A stretch of DNA of 26,745 nt. It comes from Mnemiopsis leidyi (Eukaryota > Ctenophora > Tentaculata > Lobata > Bolinopsidae). The notes below the pieces were generated by a model. It did not search any database, was not told the origin of the DNA, and saw only the letters and a program-made list of their open reading frames with translations. Shown here in pieces: positions 1 through 11,737 of the stretch (position 1 is its first letter; every line of letters begins with the position of its first letter). A program made the position numbers and the translations under genes. The DNA lies in NCBI GenBank assembly GCA_000226015.1, contig JH154726.1, positions 30,477 through 57,221 of the forward strand, read 5' to 3'.

Positions 1-379
1 AAGTAAAGTCGATCAAAAATTCTTTTGACTTAAGTTAATTGACTTTTGTCGAATGACAGATTAAGAAATAAGAAATGAATGTAAGACGATTTGAATCCCA
101 GCTCCGAACAAATCTTTTGAACGACTACTTCATGAAACGCCTTAAGCATAAAAACAACGCAGTATGAATAAATTATGAAGGCAGCACATACAATACAATA
201 ATGACGACCGCGTCATGCAGAGTTAAGATATTTGAAACAAACTATGCAAAGAAAGCGCAATTGTGTTCAAACTTTGCGCGTGCAAATTTTCAAACATGGC
301 CGCATCAAACGGCTGCATTAACTCGCGCGTTTGCATTTACACGTGCCGATGCAGAACAATAATAACGAACCGAAGTTAT

Positions 380-428
380 GTCTGGTACGAGGTTGTCTGG
401 TACGAAGTTGTCTGGTACGAGGTTGTCT
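380..428. repeat. 15-bp minisatellite, about 3.3 units
   Basis: The unit GTCTGGTACGAGGTT occurs at 380-394, 395-409 and 410-424, with one A/G change in the second, followed by a partial fourth copy (GTCT). A 15-bp unit keeps reading frames open, which explains the repeated WYEVV in the 91-residue frame across it. I do not call that frame a gene. Confidence 0.9.
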
Positions 429-541
429 TTACTTTTTCATTCCTCATTTCGCAAAGTTTAATGTCAATAAGCAACGACATGATACGGGAAATTCAGCGGT
501 CGCCTGACACAATTAAAGCGGCCGCAATTCTTGTTTGATTT

Positions 542-801
542 GAAACTATCAAATTCGGATTCCTCGTCAAATTTTACGTCAATAATACTGGCCCAACTTT
601 TTTCCTAGCTCAAAGTTGAAAATTTCCATTTTGAAGCCTTATTAGGGGTCACTAAAGGGGTCACGTGATTTTTTGGGCTCCGAAACTATCAAATCCGGAT
701 TCCTCGTAAAATTTTTCGGCTATAGGTGTGATGATTTACGTCAAAATGCTGGGTTTACTTTTCTTCTAGCAAAAAGATGAAAATTGTCATTTTAGGGCCT
801 C
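542..801 (+). repeat. Two imperfect tandem repeat units, about 140 bp apart
   Basis: A unit starting GAAACTATCAAATTCGGATT at 542 recurs at 682 with one mismatch over the first 25 bases. After that the two follow the same order of words (TTTACGTCAA, a CTGG-containing segment, TTTTCCTAGC or TTCTTCTAGC, GATGAAAAT or GTTGAAAAT, CATTTT), with an indel in the second unit. This looks like a decayed tandem duplication or two adjacent copies of a dispersed repeat. Confidence 0.7.
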
Positions 802-853
802 AAAGAACTTCAAAGGCCCTTTAAGGCCTTCAGATCAAATTTTCACATAACTT

Positions 854-884
854 GGGGGGGGGGGGGGGACACGGGGGGACGGGG
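854..884 (+). repeat. Poly-G tract with G-quadruplex potential
   Basis: A run of 15 G at 854-868 is followed after ACAC by six G and after AC by four G. The spacing would allow a four-tetrad G-quadruplex on the plus strand. Length errors are likely in such a run. Confidence 0.75.
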
Positions 885-1171
885 TTAAGGTCGGGTCGTA
901 TACCACACTTCATGTTGTCATACTAGGGGGTGGCAACTTTCTTTTTTTTGAAGTTCAAACATTTTTGGTTAAGTGTCTTTTCTGGGGTGGTCTCCACCAC
1001 CCTAATCACGTTGGATTTATAACATGTGACTGGAGTCCAGTAAGTGAGGTGAAGACTGAAAATATCAAGACGACATAGAGTCGATAACTCCGGCTTTGGT
1101 TTAGACTCCTGACAAATCTAAAAAACCTTTTTTATATCTTAGTCTGATAAAAATATTAGCAGTTCTATTAT

Positions 1172-1400
1172 CTACCGGCCCCTATAGGGTCGGTAGCTCA
1201 ATTGGTAGAGCACTCATCTAGACAATGCAGATGCAGAGGTTGTCGGATCATACCCGACTCGGCACGGTGCCGGTCCATGAATTTTCTGAATTGACTATCA
1301 GTGGAAATCGTGTCCGTTCAAATATCGGCTCCGTACACAACATGTAGCTCGGTTGATCCTTCGGCCCACCCACAACATAACACACCCGTCACCCGTTACA
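1172..1400 (+). mobile_element. tRNA-derived SINE-like element
   Basis: TAGCTCAATTGG at 1194-1205 matches the RNA polymerase III box A consensus. About 45 bases on, GGATCATACCC is a degenerate box B. GGGTCGG at the 5' side and CCGACTC at the 3' side resemble an acceptor stem. The sequence is too diverged and has too long a middle to be a working tRNA, so a tRNA-headed SINE is the best reading. A 10-bp stem with one mismatch (1172-1181 with 1187-1196) covers its 5' boundary. The 3' end is a guess, because no tail repeat or target-site duplication was found. Confidence 0.55.
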
Positions 1401-4012
1401 AATCAGTGCACACCTCTGGGAGTCGAGCTTGCTCGAAACGAGGACCTGAAAAAGGTCCCCTCCCCACTTGAAACCACATAGCTAATTTTATACTATTATA
1501 AAACAAAGACCTGGTGACACTAAATGTTTTTATACCTTAAAATTCGGTCGTATCATCACCATTGCTGGCTCGACTTTAATTATTCAGATGACGTGTTCTC
1601 GGCGGTGATACAGACATTTACAGCAGCTCATTAGTATCACAGCTTACGATGATATTTCTGATCCGTTTCGCGTCCATCATCATTTATTGTCAGAGCTCTG
1701 AGATGAAGAATTTCATTCAGAGCAAAAAGTTTATCATTAGTTCGAATGCTGAGACTGTCTTTAAGTTTCTTTAGTTTTTGCTTGTACGGGGACTACAATC
1801 TAATCTAGAAAAATGCATACCTTGTATTTTGTGCGGCGCTCAAGGGCTGTGTTTAAGGCAACAATCCTCAATTTTAGAGGGTTCCACTAGGATCCCTCTG
1901 GCTGCAATAAAGGCCAATTAGACACTTTGATCCGTCAGCTGGTAAAAACCTTTCAGAAACAGCAAGTCTGGCCCCAATCCTGCTTCTTAGTCCTAAAATT
2001 GGCTATTAGAAATTTAGTCCTTGGAAATGCTACAAAATGTTTTTTGCGGATAATATTTTTGAACTTCTACTTACCAGTCTTCATTATGAATATACGTAAG
2101 AGCTTATTTAACACTCATCGACCACCGCTTAATTCAAGCAATATTAACATATAACTAACAATCAAAAGTTATGGCATGACACAATTGTTGAGAATCAATA
2201 ATGATATCATAACCAACCAAGCACAGTATGGAAGAAACAGCAATATTCTTCATAACAATAGTTGTAATTCGAGCATCCAAGTAATTGGTGCAATGGATTC
2301 TGGGTAATGATTATTGGCACAGTTTAGAAATCTTCACCAATCATTGATTCTTTAGAAAGTAGAAACACGAACTCATACTTTTAATTTATCACCTAATTTA
2401 TTGAGCAACCCAACCTCTTTTGCAAATTTCAAGCTGCTATTGATTGCGTACCCGATTGCAACACGCATCTTAGCTGGTATTGTCTTATTGTCAAGGTCAT
2501 TCGTTGTTCAAAATGCTGGAGTATTCCGGTGCAATGCAAACCGCTATTAACACATTAAGATTCACCATGGAGGGGAAATCCTTGCAATTTGGCCATACAA
2601 ACTTCTCTAAGTGGGCTTTATTTTCCGCTTACAATAAGCAACATGGTTAATTGTACTGTTTCAACCAAATAGCCACACATGTTCTTGTAAGATCTTGTAA
2701 ATCTTGTTCTAGAAGTCAGTATTCTTTTCAAACTCTGTGACATTTGTCTGCAATTGGTCAATGAGAACTTCATTCTTTTGCTGTTATTGTAATGATAATA
2801 TTGTTATGATTGTGTTATGATTCCTCATTGTTGTGTATTGTTTAAAGTTTACCAATCAGCCTCCACTATCACCTTACGGATGCCGGAGCATAATATCTTG
2901 TAGAGATTTTTAAAAACTCTTAGATCAGTACTTAAGCTGTATGGCTCTATCATAGTGCAAGTGATATGAAACATTGACTTTGGCTTGCGTCTTACCTTCA
3001 TGTTCAGAAAAGTTTTTTCACTAAGCTAGGGGTTATAAATCCCTTAGTTGATTTTTTTGCTTTTTGTGGCCCGCTCGCTTCAATCGCTAAAGTTCATGCC
3101 TCCATCCCATCTTCCAATGGCACACGTGGGAAAGAGGAGAAATGAATGCCAGTTGCCCTTAAACAAGTCCGCTTAAGGCAAAAATTTTAAGAGTTCAGTG
3201 AAATTTTTATAGCTCAGAAGCAATTTGGCAATAGAGTTTGACTCAACTAGAATTATCTTGAATGTTTCAAAATTAACAGTTCTGTGAGTCCTAAGCCATA
3301 TTCCGAATTAAATGGTTGACGGTTGTAGATAGCAATCTAATATTATGCACAGCATTAAGTTTGTACATCATACTTCTGTCGCCGCAATGAAGTTCTCTTA
3401 TTTCAGTCTTAAAAAGGTTGCTGCACAGCTTGCTGCAGGCCCATTTTCATAGTAATTTTGAGCATTCCCTATGACCATGAGTCAACTTTAGCTTTACAAG
3501 TAAGTTTAATCTGGATTGATGACCAAAATGTTGTGAGCCAAATGATATTTCAGAGCATTCATTAATCAGTAAACATGTGCAAGCTGGGGAGCATTTTCTA
3601 AGCTAGGAAACATTCTCGAAGTTAAGATAAAAGTAAGTTTTTGCCAAATGCTGGGGCGCAATACCTATATGTTGTGCTAGCGTAGCTTGCACTTAAATCC
3701 CTAACTTAACTTTAAGTTTTCTCTAAGTTGACCAAAATCGCATTACTAATAAGCATTTCAAACTGGAGACTCAATGGTCTGCTCATAATCAAATAATAAA
3801 TGCAGTAAAATATATGAATTATGAAGTTTAAATAGCAAAAATATCTTTCGTTTTAAACCTGCATCATTACAGCCCATTAAGAAGTTGATATAATATAAGA
3901 ATGTATGTGGACTGCGAGTTATCATATTAAACCTTAAATCGGCAGCAACAAAGTAAGTTTGTTAACCAGTAAACACTGCATGTAAAACTTAATTTAACCA
4001 CAAGGTCCGTGA

Positions 4013-7000
4013 ATGATGGTCACGATAGCCTTGTTCTTTTCCTTTGTTGGTCTGATGCTGAGTAGTGAAGACAGTTTCAGTTTCAAGGGTCAAGGTAATA
4101 TTTTACCATCGAATTTTAAATGATTTGACAAATTACAGCTGTATTTTTAATCGGTAAATAATCTCTAATCTTTAAATATTTTTGGGTATTACATCTTTAT
4201 ACAGGGCAGGCAAAAATCTTCTGATCGTGTTTATTTATCAACTCAGCTGATAATTTTCATGAAACTTAAGAAAATTGTTAATTGTTTGAACTGAGGTAAA
4301 CGACCATCAATACCTATATTTTCGTGGAAATTGTATGAATCTTTAATTTGGGCCATTAAAGGGCCTTGTCCTTAGCGTCATCTAGGATTATTAAGTCATT
4401 AAGCGAGGAGTTCCGTGGCTATCAACTCAGTGTCTCTCAAAAATCAACGTTTAATATCCAAACACTGCACGTCAATTTCGAACTTTCTCATATCAGGGAA
4501 TAAGCTAATGAGGCCATAATTAAAATTAAGTCCGATTTCAATAAACTGCGACATGAATGTTATTTTACCTAAAGCCGCTCATTCCTGAGATCAATCCAAG
4601 AGCTATCTATAGAAATGCAATTGGAAATTATCTTGGCCAACCCTGTACAATGCAAAATGAAAGGACAATGTAATGATGCGATGAATGAGCCCATCTGATA
4701 AAGAGGCCGTAAATGATTCAATCAGTTTTAAGTTTAACAGATAGAATATTTCAGCTTCAGGTATCACAAAAAACTGTAGTATCGTTGAAGTGAGGTCCTA
4801 CTTGAAAGAACAGTGCGATGTAAATGGAACAACTTACTTCAAGTGTACTGATTCGGACATTCTGTATCAAGTTCCACTAGAGCAATGTGATTTTCAGGTA
4901 GACTTGAGATAAAAATTCGTAGACTCACAATTGCTTGATAATTAGACATCTCTTAATTTTTTTAAAAGGGGAATCAGTTTGTTCATTGTGCCCTCACTCC
5001 TCAGGAATACACGGCGATATGTGAGAACGACCCTGGATTTTATCAAGTTTGCGGTCACGTGACCTGCCCTCAGTACCAGTACCAGAGAGATGGCCCCATG
5101 CTCTGTGGGTCCTTCATGTGTCACTACTACCTCGAACATACTTGGCACCAGAACGATAGCACTGGGGAGTGGTGGCAGACAAAAGATCCGAAATTTGTAA
5201 ACCAAGGTAAAAAACATTCTGATCTGAAGGCAGTGAACTGAAAATCTTTTCGAGGATTTATTGATTTTGTTCTGTTGGACAAGATAAACACCTGATAAGA
5301 TTCTCAATTCCGTGATATGATCACTAAATTTAACAGGAGGTAACGAAATGACATACTTCTTTCAATGTAACGGAAATGAGAGCTGCAAAAACACTGACGT
5401 AGATGAAAGATATTGTGAAGAAGAAATGTTTGTCTGCAACAACGAAGAATATGTGAGTACTGTTCTATTTAAACTGTTGAAAGTCCTGAAATAACTGGTC
5501 ACATTTCGAAATAGAAATCATAGAATCTATACAATGGAACCCTCAGACCCGAAATATTTCAGGTCAACAAAACAAACAAATGTGATGGAGAATGCAGATG
5601 TTATCTTTGCCAGGACGAAATTGGATGCAACAAGGATTATGACAATTTTGGAATGTATTGCAACAACACCTTTCATCTTAGAATAGGATTCAATGTGTGG
5701 TATGCTCCTTACGTACCACCATCGGTAATATGTGATGGTTATGTAGACTGCAGAGATGGTTCAGATGAAGTAGATTGTATTGGAACTGACACTTGCATAA
5801 GCACTGAGAATCTCGGGTCTAAGAACTTGACTCTCACAAAGAGAAATAGATGCTCAGTCCCAAATGAACTCTATCTTGTTTGTCAGAATTACCGAGACCA
5901 GCTCAATTGTTCTCATGTTTTGGACTCTCCTCTCCTCTGCAAAGTTAATGGTTATATGACAACCGTCTCAAGATATGCACTCTGCAAAGACACCAGCTTA
6001 TGTGACAATGAACTAGACAAGAAATGTGATGCAGCAGAGGGTGGTTGCATCATCCATAAACATCAGTTTTGTGATGGTCACAGAGATTGTCCAGAAGGCA
6101 AGGATGAAGAGAATTCCATATGTGAAACATTGACAAATCAGACTTGCAAAAGAAAGTTCTCATTTGAAAGACCTGGAAAAGACTTGCAGATACCTTTAAC
6201 TTGGGTGGGAGATGGAGTAGAAGACTGTTTGGATGGCAAAGACGAAGATCACGATTCTTGGAAAGTATGTGGGGAAGGATGGAGCAGCAGATTTCAAGAC
6301 CCTGATTCTGTTTGCTCGGACGTATTCCTTTGTTCTAACATAACGAAAGATTTTGAAGAGTACAAACACTTATGTGATGGATCTGGTAGTTGTGAGAAAG
6401 AAGCCAGGATCTGTAAGATCTCGAGAAATCTGCCCAGGATTCAATCTCGGGTGATAGTCCGGAATAAAGATCGTGTACACCTTGGCTACTATCTACCTGG
6501 ACTAGAGGATCTTGAGAAGAAACCAGCGCTTAAATTTCACTCAACATTTCAATTTGTCTCGCCGGATGATCCTTTTGGGGTGGAATCCACAGAATTAACG
6601 GTTGCCATGTCTTCCTTTTCACATACTGATTGTGATTATGCCTATGGAGAATATTATGTGTATCTGACTTGCACAGATTCTTGTCCTGGCGTGTCTTGTG
6701 TGTTAAATCCAGTTAAACATGATTCCTGTCATAACCTGAAGCATAATCGAGCATTTTCTTTGAGTAAGAACAATTATTTGACAGTGGTCTCTAAGATCAG
6801 GGACAACTACGTAAGCAACTTATTTCCCTGTAACAACGGTTACTGTGTAACATATGACAAAGTCTGTAATCTTGTAGATGACTGTGGGGATGGATCAGAT
6901 GAAGTTGAATGTATAAACCATTTCACCTGTGAAACTAGTGGGCATATGATTCCACTTAGTGGTATCAATGATGGCCACTTCGATTGTGTTGATTTCTCAG

Positions 7001-8247
7001 ACGAATGTACAGGCAATGAAATGATCGTCAAAGAACTGCACTTGACAGTCTTTTCCTGGATCATAGGTATATTGGCCTTTTTTCTCAATTCGATCACATT
7101 CTTTAAATCCTTATCTCAGTTGAAAGGTATTAACTGCCCCTCCAAACTCCTGAACAAGCTAATGATTCTCTCTATTTCGCTTGGAGATCTGATGGTTGGG
7201 GCATATCTTATAGTGCTGGCCATGATTAATATCCTATATAAAGATACATACTGCCAAGAAAGATTTGAATGGTTAACAAGTGGATACTGTGCCGCTATGG
7301 GCGTGGTCAGCTCCACCGGATCTCAGATATCCTTGTTTGCAATGGTAGTTCTCAGTTTGAATCGTCTTCTAATGATGAACCGGACAGTTCCAAGATCAAG
7401 AGGAACGGGAAGAATGTCTCCATTACAGATTGTACCAATTGCAGCCGTAGTTATGTTAGTAATATCTATTTCTTTAGCTGTCTCCTACATTCCGATGATG
7501 ACCATTGTTGAAGACTTCTTCGTGAATGGTCTTTTGTATGACAAGACCATTAAGTTATTCATTGGTGCTCCCACGAAACAAGAGCATATTGCGATTCTAG
7601 AGAAATATTATTCAAAGTTTAGAGGGGACCCAGACCTATCTTGGTCAACGGTGAGGCGTCTAGTTAGAAACATGTTTTCTCAGAGTTATGGTGGTGTACA
7701 AGGTGTCAGACTTCATTTCTACGGAAATGATGGAGTCTGTCTTTTCAAGTACTTCGTTACCCCCGATGATCCTCAAGCATTTTACTCCCTGGCAGTTTTA
7801 CTAATCAATTTCATATCCTTTCTTATAATTACGAGCTGCTACGGCATCATCTACTTCAAATCAGTCAGGCCTGCAAGAAAAATGACAAATACCTCCGCAA
7901 GATCAACCAAAGCCAAAAAACGTGAGTCAGTCTTACAGAGAAAGCTGGCACTGATCATTCTCACTGACTTTTTCTGTTGGATTCCCTTCGTCATCATATC
8001 TGGACTTCATTACATGCAGGTGGTTGACGCCACGCCCTGGTATGCCACTTTCTCAATATTGCTCCTGCCCATCAACTCTGTTATCAACCCACTTCTTTAC
8101 AACACCTATTTCACTGACAAACTGGTCACAATTCGCAACATGACCGTGGCAAAGATGGGTCTAATCACGAGTGTGACGTCATCAAATAACACAACCATCG
8201 CAACAAGGAAAAACACAACTGCTGGCCGTGCAGAACAATCTCTGTAG
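4013..8247 (+). CDS. LDLa-containing rhodopsin-class GPCR, relaxin-receptor-like (copy A)
   Basis: I assemble five exons: 4013-4094, 4761-4897, 5005-5206, 5337-5452 and 5563-8247. All introns are GT-AG, with phases 1, 0, 1, 0, and the product is 1073 residues. It is probably a plasma-membrane receptor. Residues 1-18 form a signal peptide (MMVTIALFFSFVGLMLSS). A cysteine-rich region precedes about five LDLa or LDLa-like modules; the clearest end in DGSDEVDC near residue 250 and DGSDEVEC near 628. Seven helices span about 676-1030. Family marks are SLGDL in TM2, YGNDGVC in loop 2, TDFFCWIPF in TM6 and LPINSVINPLLY in TM7, as in RXFP/LGR type C receptors. No leucine-rich repeats are present, unlike RXFP1/2 or snail GRL101. 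The D/ERY acid is replaced (SLNRL), and loop 2 is about 85 residues long. Exon 2 could also start at 4755. The last exon encodes nearly all LDLa modules and all seven helices. The ligand and G protein are unknown. Confidence 0.88.
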
Positions 8248-8485
8248 CTGTGTAATAACTAGAACTGGACAGACAACGTAAAGTTACTAACTACTATTAC
8301 ATAAAGATAAACTTTAATTTCCATAGCTTGGTTGAAATTTGTTTTTTAAGCCGTAAAAGAGTGTTGAGTCGAAGAAATCTTAGCATACAACATAGTAATA
8401 TTAATGATTTTGAGAACTTTTGACTTTGAGTCTTCGTGGTAGAGATTTATGGGTTTAGGGAGCGTTGATGGTTTGGACGTACTTC

Positions 8486-8515
8486 ACGGGGTTGTCAGAT
8501 GATTGGCAACCCTGT
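8486..8515 (+). repeat. Inverted repeat: 12-bp RNA-type stem
   Basis: ACGGGGTTGTCA and TGGCAACCCTGT flank a six-base loop. If transcribed from the plus strand, all 12 positions pair when G-U wobbles are allowed (two wobbles). It lies about 240 bases past the stop of receptor copy A, so it may be in that gene's 3' leader. Confidence 0.6.
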
Positions 8516-8956
8516 TCCACAAGAAGTATAACTACGTTGTGTAGATCAGGAATTTGGGTACGAAGTAAAACAAGTTAAGTAGGGTAATGAACGTTAAACA
8601 GGAACTATTGTACAGGAACTAAAGGTAGAGTAATTCCAGTGATAAACTCGGATTGTGTATTGGGGTAACGAGGTGAGACGTGTAGGAGTTCTGAAACAAA
8701 CTTGTTACAGGTGGTTTATTGCGAACTTGGGCAACTAGAGCTGGTATCGTACAGTGCAACTGTAACTAAACGTCCCAAAGTCTAACTAACTATTTCAGTC
8801 TAGGTTATGGGTCTAAAAGGAATTGTGCACGTGCGATGGTTTAGTGCTCACGTATGACCAATTTGGTGTCGTTTGAGACTTTGATTGGCTAGATGTTGGG
8901 TACTGTCCTTTGCGTAGGACTTTCGTGGATAACCGCATCCTGTTGGTAATGTGCCG

Positions 8957-9000
8957 ACCAATCAGTATCCTCGCTCGACGGACGAGCGAGTACTATTGGT
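8957..9000. repeat. Long imperfect inverted repeat with perfect 8-bp core
   Basis: CTCGCTCG, ACGGA loop, CGAGCGAG form a perfect core stem. The outer arms, ACCAATCAGTA on the left and TACTATTGGT on the right, extend it with a small bulge. The core is much richer in GC than its surroundings. Confidence 0.75.
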
Positions 9001-9190
9001 TTCCTTAGTCCAGCTTCCTGGTCGCACCTATCCTTGTGGTAGTTGTATAATCGATAGTGATTGATGTATAAGGATGATTGACTTAAGTGGTGCACTTGAA
9101 ACAGGTCATTGTTACATCGTATTAATATGTTGCTAGGTGAGATTCATGAGGCTTGTGGTCAAAACAAACTGTTGCTAGACTGTTTGCCGT

Positions 9191-9213
9191 TTGGCTGGCA
9201 GCTCGCCAGCCAA
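9191..9213. repeat. Perfect 9-bp inverted repeat
   Basis: TTGGCTGGC, AGCTC loop, GCCAGCCAA: nine perfectly paired positions about 190 bases after the previous hairpin. No U-run follows, and this is a eukaryotic genome, so it is not a bacterial-type terminator. Confidence 0.75.
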
Positions 9214-11703
9214 CATTTTAGGTTTTAATACTTAAGTGGATAATGACCATAGGAGAACGTACCAGATAGGAAATGGTGGGATAATGTGTATAACGTATAT
9301 AGTGCGGTTAACATCTTAGATAGGAAAGAATGAAATGAGTTAGAAGATAGGAAGTGCCTTTTTTATCTATTTATGCGTACTGAAATCTAAAAAGTGCCTC
9401 GAAAGCTAATTTCTCTTGTTATTTTGTACTTTACTATGTATATTGTTTTGTTATTTCAGGCACTAATACATCGTAGAATCGCAGTTTTAACTCTGATTTG
9501 GAATACTTCAATCAAGCGTTTTCTTATGGACATGTATAAGTTATAAAGTATCATCGGCCTGTTAACGAGAATGATTAAATACGGTGGATGGGAGAATGTT
9601 TTATTTTACTGGCACTTACCAATATGATGGTAAAACCGATCTAATTCAAATGCTTACGTTGAAATAACATTAAAATTTGACTTTGTTGGAAATATTTGAT
9701 CCTATCACTGAGAAGAACTTGTTATCCATCTAAGAAGTTTATTCCATGCAGAAAAATTTGGTAACTGGAAAAGTGAACTTGCTGTTGACGACCGCTTTAG
9801 AACTTTGGTTTCATTGAAGCACACACCAAAGAAATAAGGCTCAAGGTAATTTGGGAATCATTAAACTTGGAGCGAATAAGATTCCTGTTACTGTTATCAA
9901 AGACTATCCATCCAATAAGCCAGCTATCAAAATGAGCTTCAAGTCAGCAGCAGCTCTCTCAGTCGCCATAGATGCATTAGGAGAGCTACTGATAGCAATG
10001 GCGATAGTCTATTGCAAGACGAAAATCTTTCGTCCTTTATTATAGAGAAAGCTGGAATTTTTGTTATGGAGAGAGCAGGAATATTCATCACGCCTTTTTG
10101 TGTGATAACACGAAGTTGATGTCGCAAGTTAAGAGTAAGTATTTAAAGCGTCAAAAACACTCCTGTCTTAAGCATACAATTTAGCCTACAACGCAATCTA
10201 AGTCACTAATTTTTGTAGTTGCAAAATTTATCGAGCAAAATTTGTGCGGTAGCCTTGATAGTGAAAAGTAATAACTGGACCCTGTTGCATTAATTTTGCT
10301 CAATATTCTTATCAAACTCTTAATATAAACTCTTAATATAAACGCTACACGCAAGAGTGTTTAAATCCAGAAAATAGATATAATATTAGAAGCGTTATAA
10401 AGTAAGCTACTCGAACTAAGAGACAATTTGAAGTGGATTACGGAATATAGATAAGTAGGGAATACTTTTGCCATGTGCAGGTGGGAAACATTTTTTATCC
10501 TCGATATCCAGGATATAATATTGTGGTGATCGTACATGATTCTAAAATTTGTCCAATATTGGAATTTTGTGCCAGCCAAACTAAGTCTATAATAATTTAC
10601 ATTTTTAGTGAGTGACATCATACTTAAATTTACATTTAATTTCACTTGCTCACTTGCAACATCTTCACAATTCTACATGATGCGCGTGACAACTTAATTA
10701 GTTAAGTTTATAGTAAAATTGACGATAATGTCACTTTTTACAGGCCGTGCTTTTTGTAGCAAGTGCGCTCGTTAGCCTGACACTTTTGGCTGTGGTTTCG
10801 GTACGTGCTCATATCATACAATCTTTACACTCGCATATTATACTCATGGAGCTATTTGCATCGTAAAGGGGACAGTATAACATACAATTTCATTAAGAGC
10901 TGTTCTAGTTGACGTTGTTAAATCAGATCCCTTTACAGTTGTTAAACAGTCCATGCTTCTTTTCTGAGATGATGTTCTTATGTGATGAGAAACCGAAACA
11001 AGGTATATGTGTGTAACATTGAGTTTTGTCAAAACCAATTGTGTGATGTCAGCTTTAGTTGGAATATTCAAGCAAAGTACGAGATACAAGTTTCCTTGAT
11101 TGATGATTGAGTTACGATTCAAATTATTTAAATTGTTAAGCTGGATCAGCATAGATAGATGAGCATGTCGCTTAAATCTCGAAACAGAATAATAAGAGAA
11201 TAAGGCCAGTGTTTTGATCCTTCCTTTGGATTTCCAAAACGAGATGCAGTTAGTGTCTAAATTCTTCCACGGAACAAGCCAAATATTTAGAAGCATTACA
11301 AAACTCAGACTGCGACCGCAGCCGCCTTGCCAGGAAGTTCGATCTAAATACGAAGTTTTGATTTCTTGTTCACTTCTCTTTTCTTGCTCATTCTGAGGAA
11401 TTAAACTTCTGATGTTTGTTCTTAAGTTTTCGTCTCTAACAAATAACTTCTCACCTCATCTATACATACCTATTTTTGATGAGGATAGCTCCAATAGCTT
11501 AATCTTCAACATCGACTGTAAACAATTTCTTTACCGTTCATTCTCAGAGAACAGAGTTTACCGAAGTTCTGTGAGCTAAACAATACGAACTGATTTGATG
11601 ACGTAATCAACATGATATCAATTGCATTACATTTCTACTTTTATAAGAACGAGGGTAAAATTAGCAAGTTCAATTTAAAATTTAGATTTGGTCATTACAA
11701 CTG

Positions 11704-11737
11704 AGGGGGGTCAGTTGGTTGCCACCCCTTCCCCCCT
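11704..11737. repeat. Inverted repeat with G7/C7-type arms
   Basis: AGGGGGG and CCCCCCT pair perfectly around a 20-base loop. The loop contains GTTGCCACCCC, whose reverse complement resembles GGGGTGGCAAC at about 926-936, suggesting two diverged copies of a dispersed repeat in opposite orientation. Confidence 0.55.

Larger units (their letters stand above)
1..4012. other. Gene-poor upstream region
   Basis: No open frame here shows a recognisable domain or a convincing exon chain on either strand. The stretch carries a 15-bp tandem repeat, a pair of imperfect 140-bp-spaced repeats, a long G run and a tRNA-like SINE head, each listed separately. From about 1500 to 4012 I see only AT-rich sequence. 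The last few hundred bases must contain the promoter and 5' leader of receptor copy A, but I see no motif strong enough to call. Confidence 0.6.

Noticed and set aside
1188..1266. A functional tRNA gene
   Set aside because: The distance between boxes fits poorly, box B is degenerate, and the anticodon arm cannot be folded convincingly.
4942..5307. 121-residue minus-strand open frame, with a similar one at 12928-13146
   Set aside because: Both are antisense to exon 3 of the receptors. They look conserved only because the sense exons are 95% identical.
9747..9838. Short frame containing KFGNWKSELAVDD, recalling the plant NOI/RIN4 motif
   Set aside because: The likeness is limited to KFGNW, the family is plant-specific, and a stop lies about 20 codons upstream.
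9851..10045. 64-residue frame starting MGIIKLGANK
   Set aside because: Short, no recognisable domain, and no convincing splice partners.
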